The notes beneath the pieces are model-generated. The model was not told the origin of the DNA. It did not search any database and saw only the letters and a program-made list of their open reading frames with translations. Both the position numbers and the translations under genes were made by a program. Below are positions 4,607 to 5,005 of a stretch of DNA of 5,005 nucleotides, one piece after another. Source of the stretch: Chloroflexota bacterium (GTDB taxonomy: Bacteria > Chloroflexota > Ktedonobacteria > Ktedonobacterales > JACDGC01); contig JAKAOI010000210.1 of assembly GCA_021812265.1 (NCBI GenBank), positions 1-5,005 of the forward strand. Direction: 5' to 3'. How positions within the stretch are numbered: the first letter of the stretch is position 1; every line of letters starts with the position of its first letter.

Positions 4607-5005
4607 CTATGCGCAGCAAGCAACTGCTGTAGTTGGCGTATAATCCCTAGCGCAGCTATGCGCGCATGTACAACGCCACCATATTGCTGCCTTGCGCCAC
4701 TGGCATAAGACAAAAGGCTAGATTTTGCAAGCGAAAAAATAGTTTATGATATTATGCATAACATGTTGCAATAAGCAGTACAATAGATTGGTATTCGGCA
4801 AGTTCTAACTGTAACACCGGTCTGCTTGAAGATATTCTCTTGGTAAAGCAAAAAAATCCGATAAAACAGTAAATACGATGAAACAGTATAAAAATTGATG
4901 TTTTTGCTGTCTCATATATACTTGACAAAGAGTCTTACATCGCATAAGCCGCCAGGATTCGTCCTATACGGTTAGCGAAATGGCTCGAATCCATGCATAT
5001 GATCG
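4607..5005. other. Non-coding region downstream of miaB
   Basis: No complete gene is supported in these 399 bases. The first 60 are GC-rich and foldable: a perfect 5-bp hairpin GCGCA/TGCGC with loop GCTA (4650-4663), and ATGCGC (4609-4614), which can pair with GCGCAT (4662-4667). No T-tract follows, so I do not call a terminator. From about 4720 the DNA turns AT-rich, with a 10-bp palindrome TTATGCATAA (4752-4761), a 17-bp-spaced direct repeat AAACAGTA (4864-4871 and 4881-4888) and an isolated TTGACA (4922-4927) lacking a good -10. A 7-bp inverted repeat GGATTCG/CGAATCC (4955-4961 and 4986-4992) lies near the end. The frame of ATG 4980 is open to the window edge and may begin a gene. Confidence 0.5.

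Noticed and set aside
4639..4644. Perfect TATAAT after miaB
   Set aside because: It has no -35, no TGn extension and no gene placed to use it.
4435..4713. Minus-strand 92-codon open frame overlapping the miaB 3' end
   Set aside because: Most of it is antisense to the TRAM domain. It has no credible ribosome site and its product matches no family I know.
4913..5003. tRNA-like fold with acceptor-like TCATATA/CATATGA and a T-arm-like CTCGAAT loop
   Set aside because: There is no D-arm with GG and no proper anticodon stem, the T-loop starts with C, and the acceptor has a mismatch. It looks like chance.

Overview
The window looks like ordinary bacterial chromosome with short housekeeping genes. 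The best guess at lineage is a Chloroflexota (Chloroflexi) relative. That rests on the wording of three proteins, recalled from memory without a search: the MiaB N-terminus (YHIWTVGCQMN), the cyclophilin N-terminus ([15 protein letters not shown]) and the small leaderless FKBP. Coding DNA is of moderate GC. The spacers at both ends of the window are clearly AT-rich.

Layout: 1-180 is an AT-rich spacer. 181-1521 (minus) encodes a two-domain polynucleotide kinase-phosphatase related to bacterial Pnkp, without the ligase domain that the full-length family carries. 1708-2220 (minus) is a cytoplasmic cyclophilin and 2435-2815 (minus) a cytoplasmic FKBP, so two unrelated prolyl isomerase folds lie in tandem. 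Between them, 2221-2434 holds a terminator-like hairpin with a T-run and a compact repeat of about 112 bp with terminal inverted repeats. The repeat abuts, and probably contributes to, the FKBP stop codon. 2816-3154 is a divergent control region. From it FKBP is read leftward and miaB (3155-4606, plus) rightward. Both directions have extended -10 promoters followed by nearly the same 15-16 bp element in inverted orientation. 4607-5005 has no supported gene, only some structured and repeated DNA, and possibly the first codons of a gene leaving the window.

The genes do not form one obvious pathway. The two isomerases assist protein folding, MiaB modifies tRNA position 37, and the Pnkp-like protein would heal RNA ends. 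Spacers of 186-214 bp with hairpins and promoter-like sites suggest that the three minus-strand genes are transcribed at least partly independently.

No wholly new system is evident. The observations most worth checking are: the Pnkp-like enzyme, whose phosphatase site is complete while its kinase acceptor and lid residues are divergent; the repeat that appears to have inserted at the TA of the FKBP stop codon; and the mirrored promoter element shared by FKBP and miaB.
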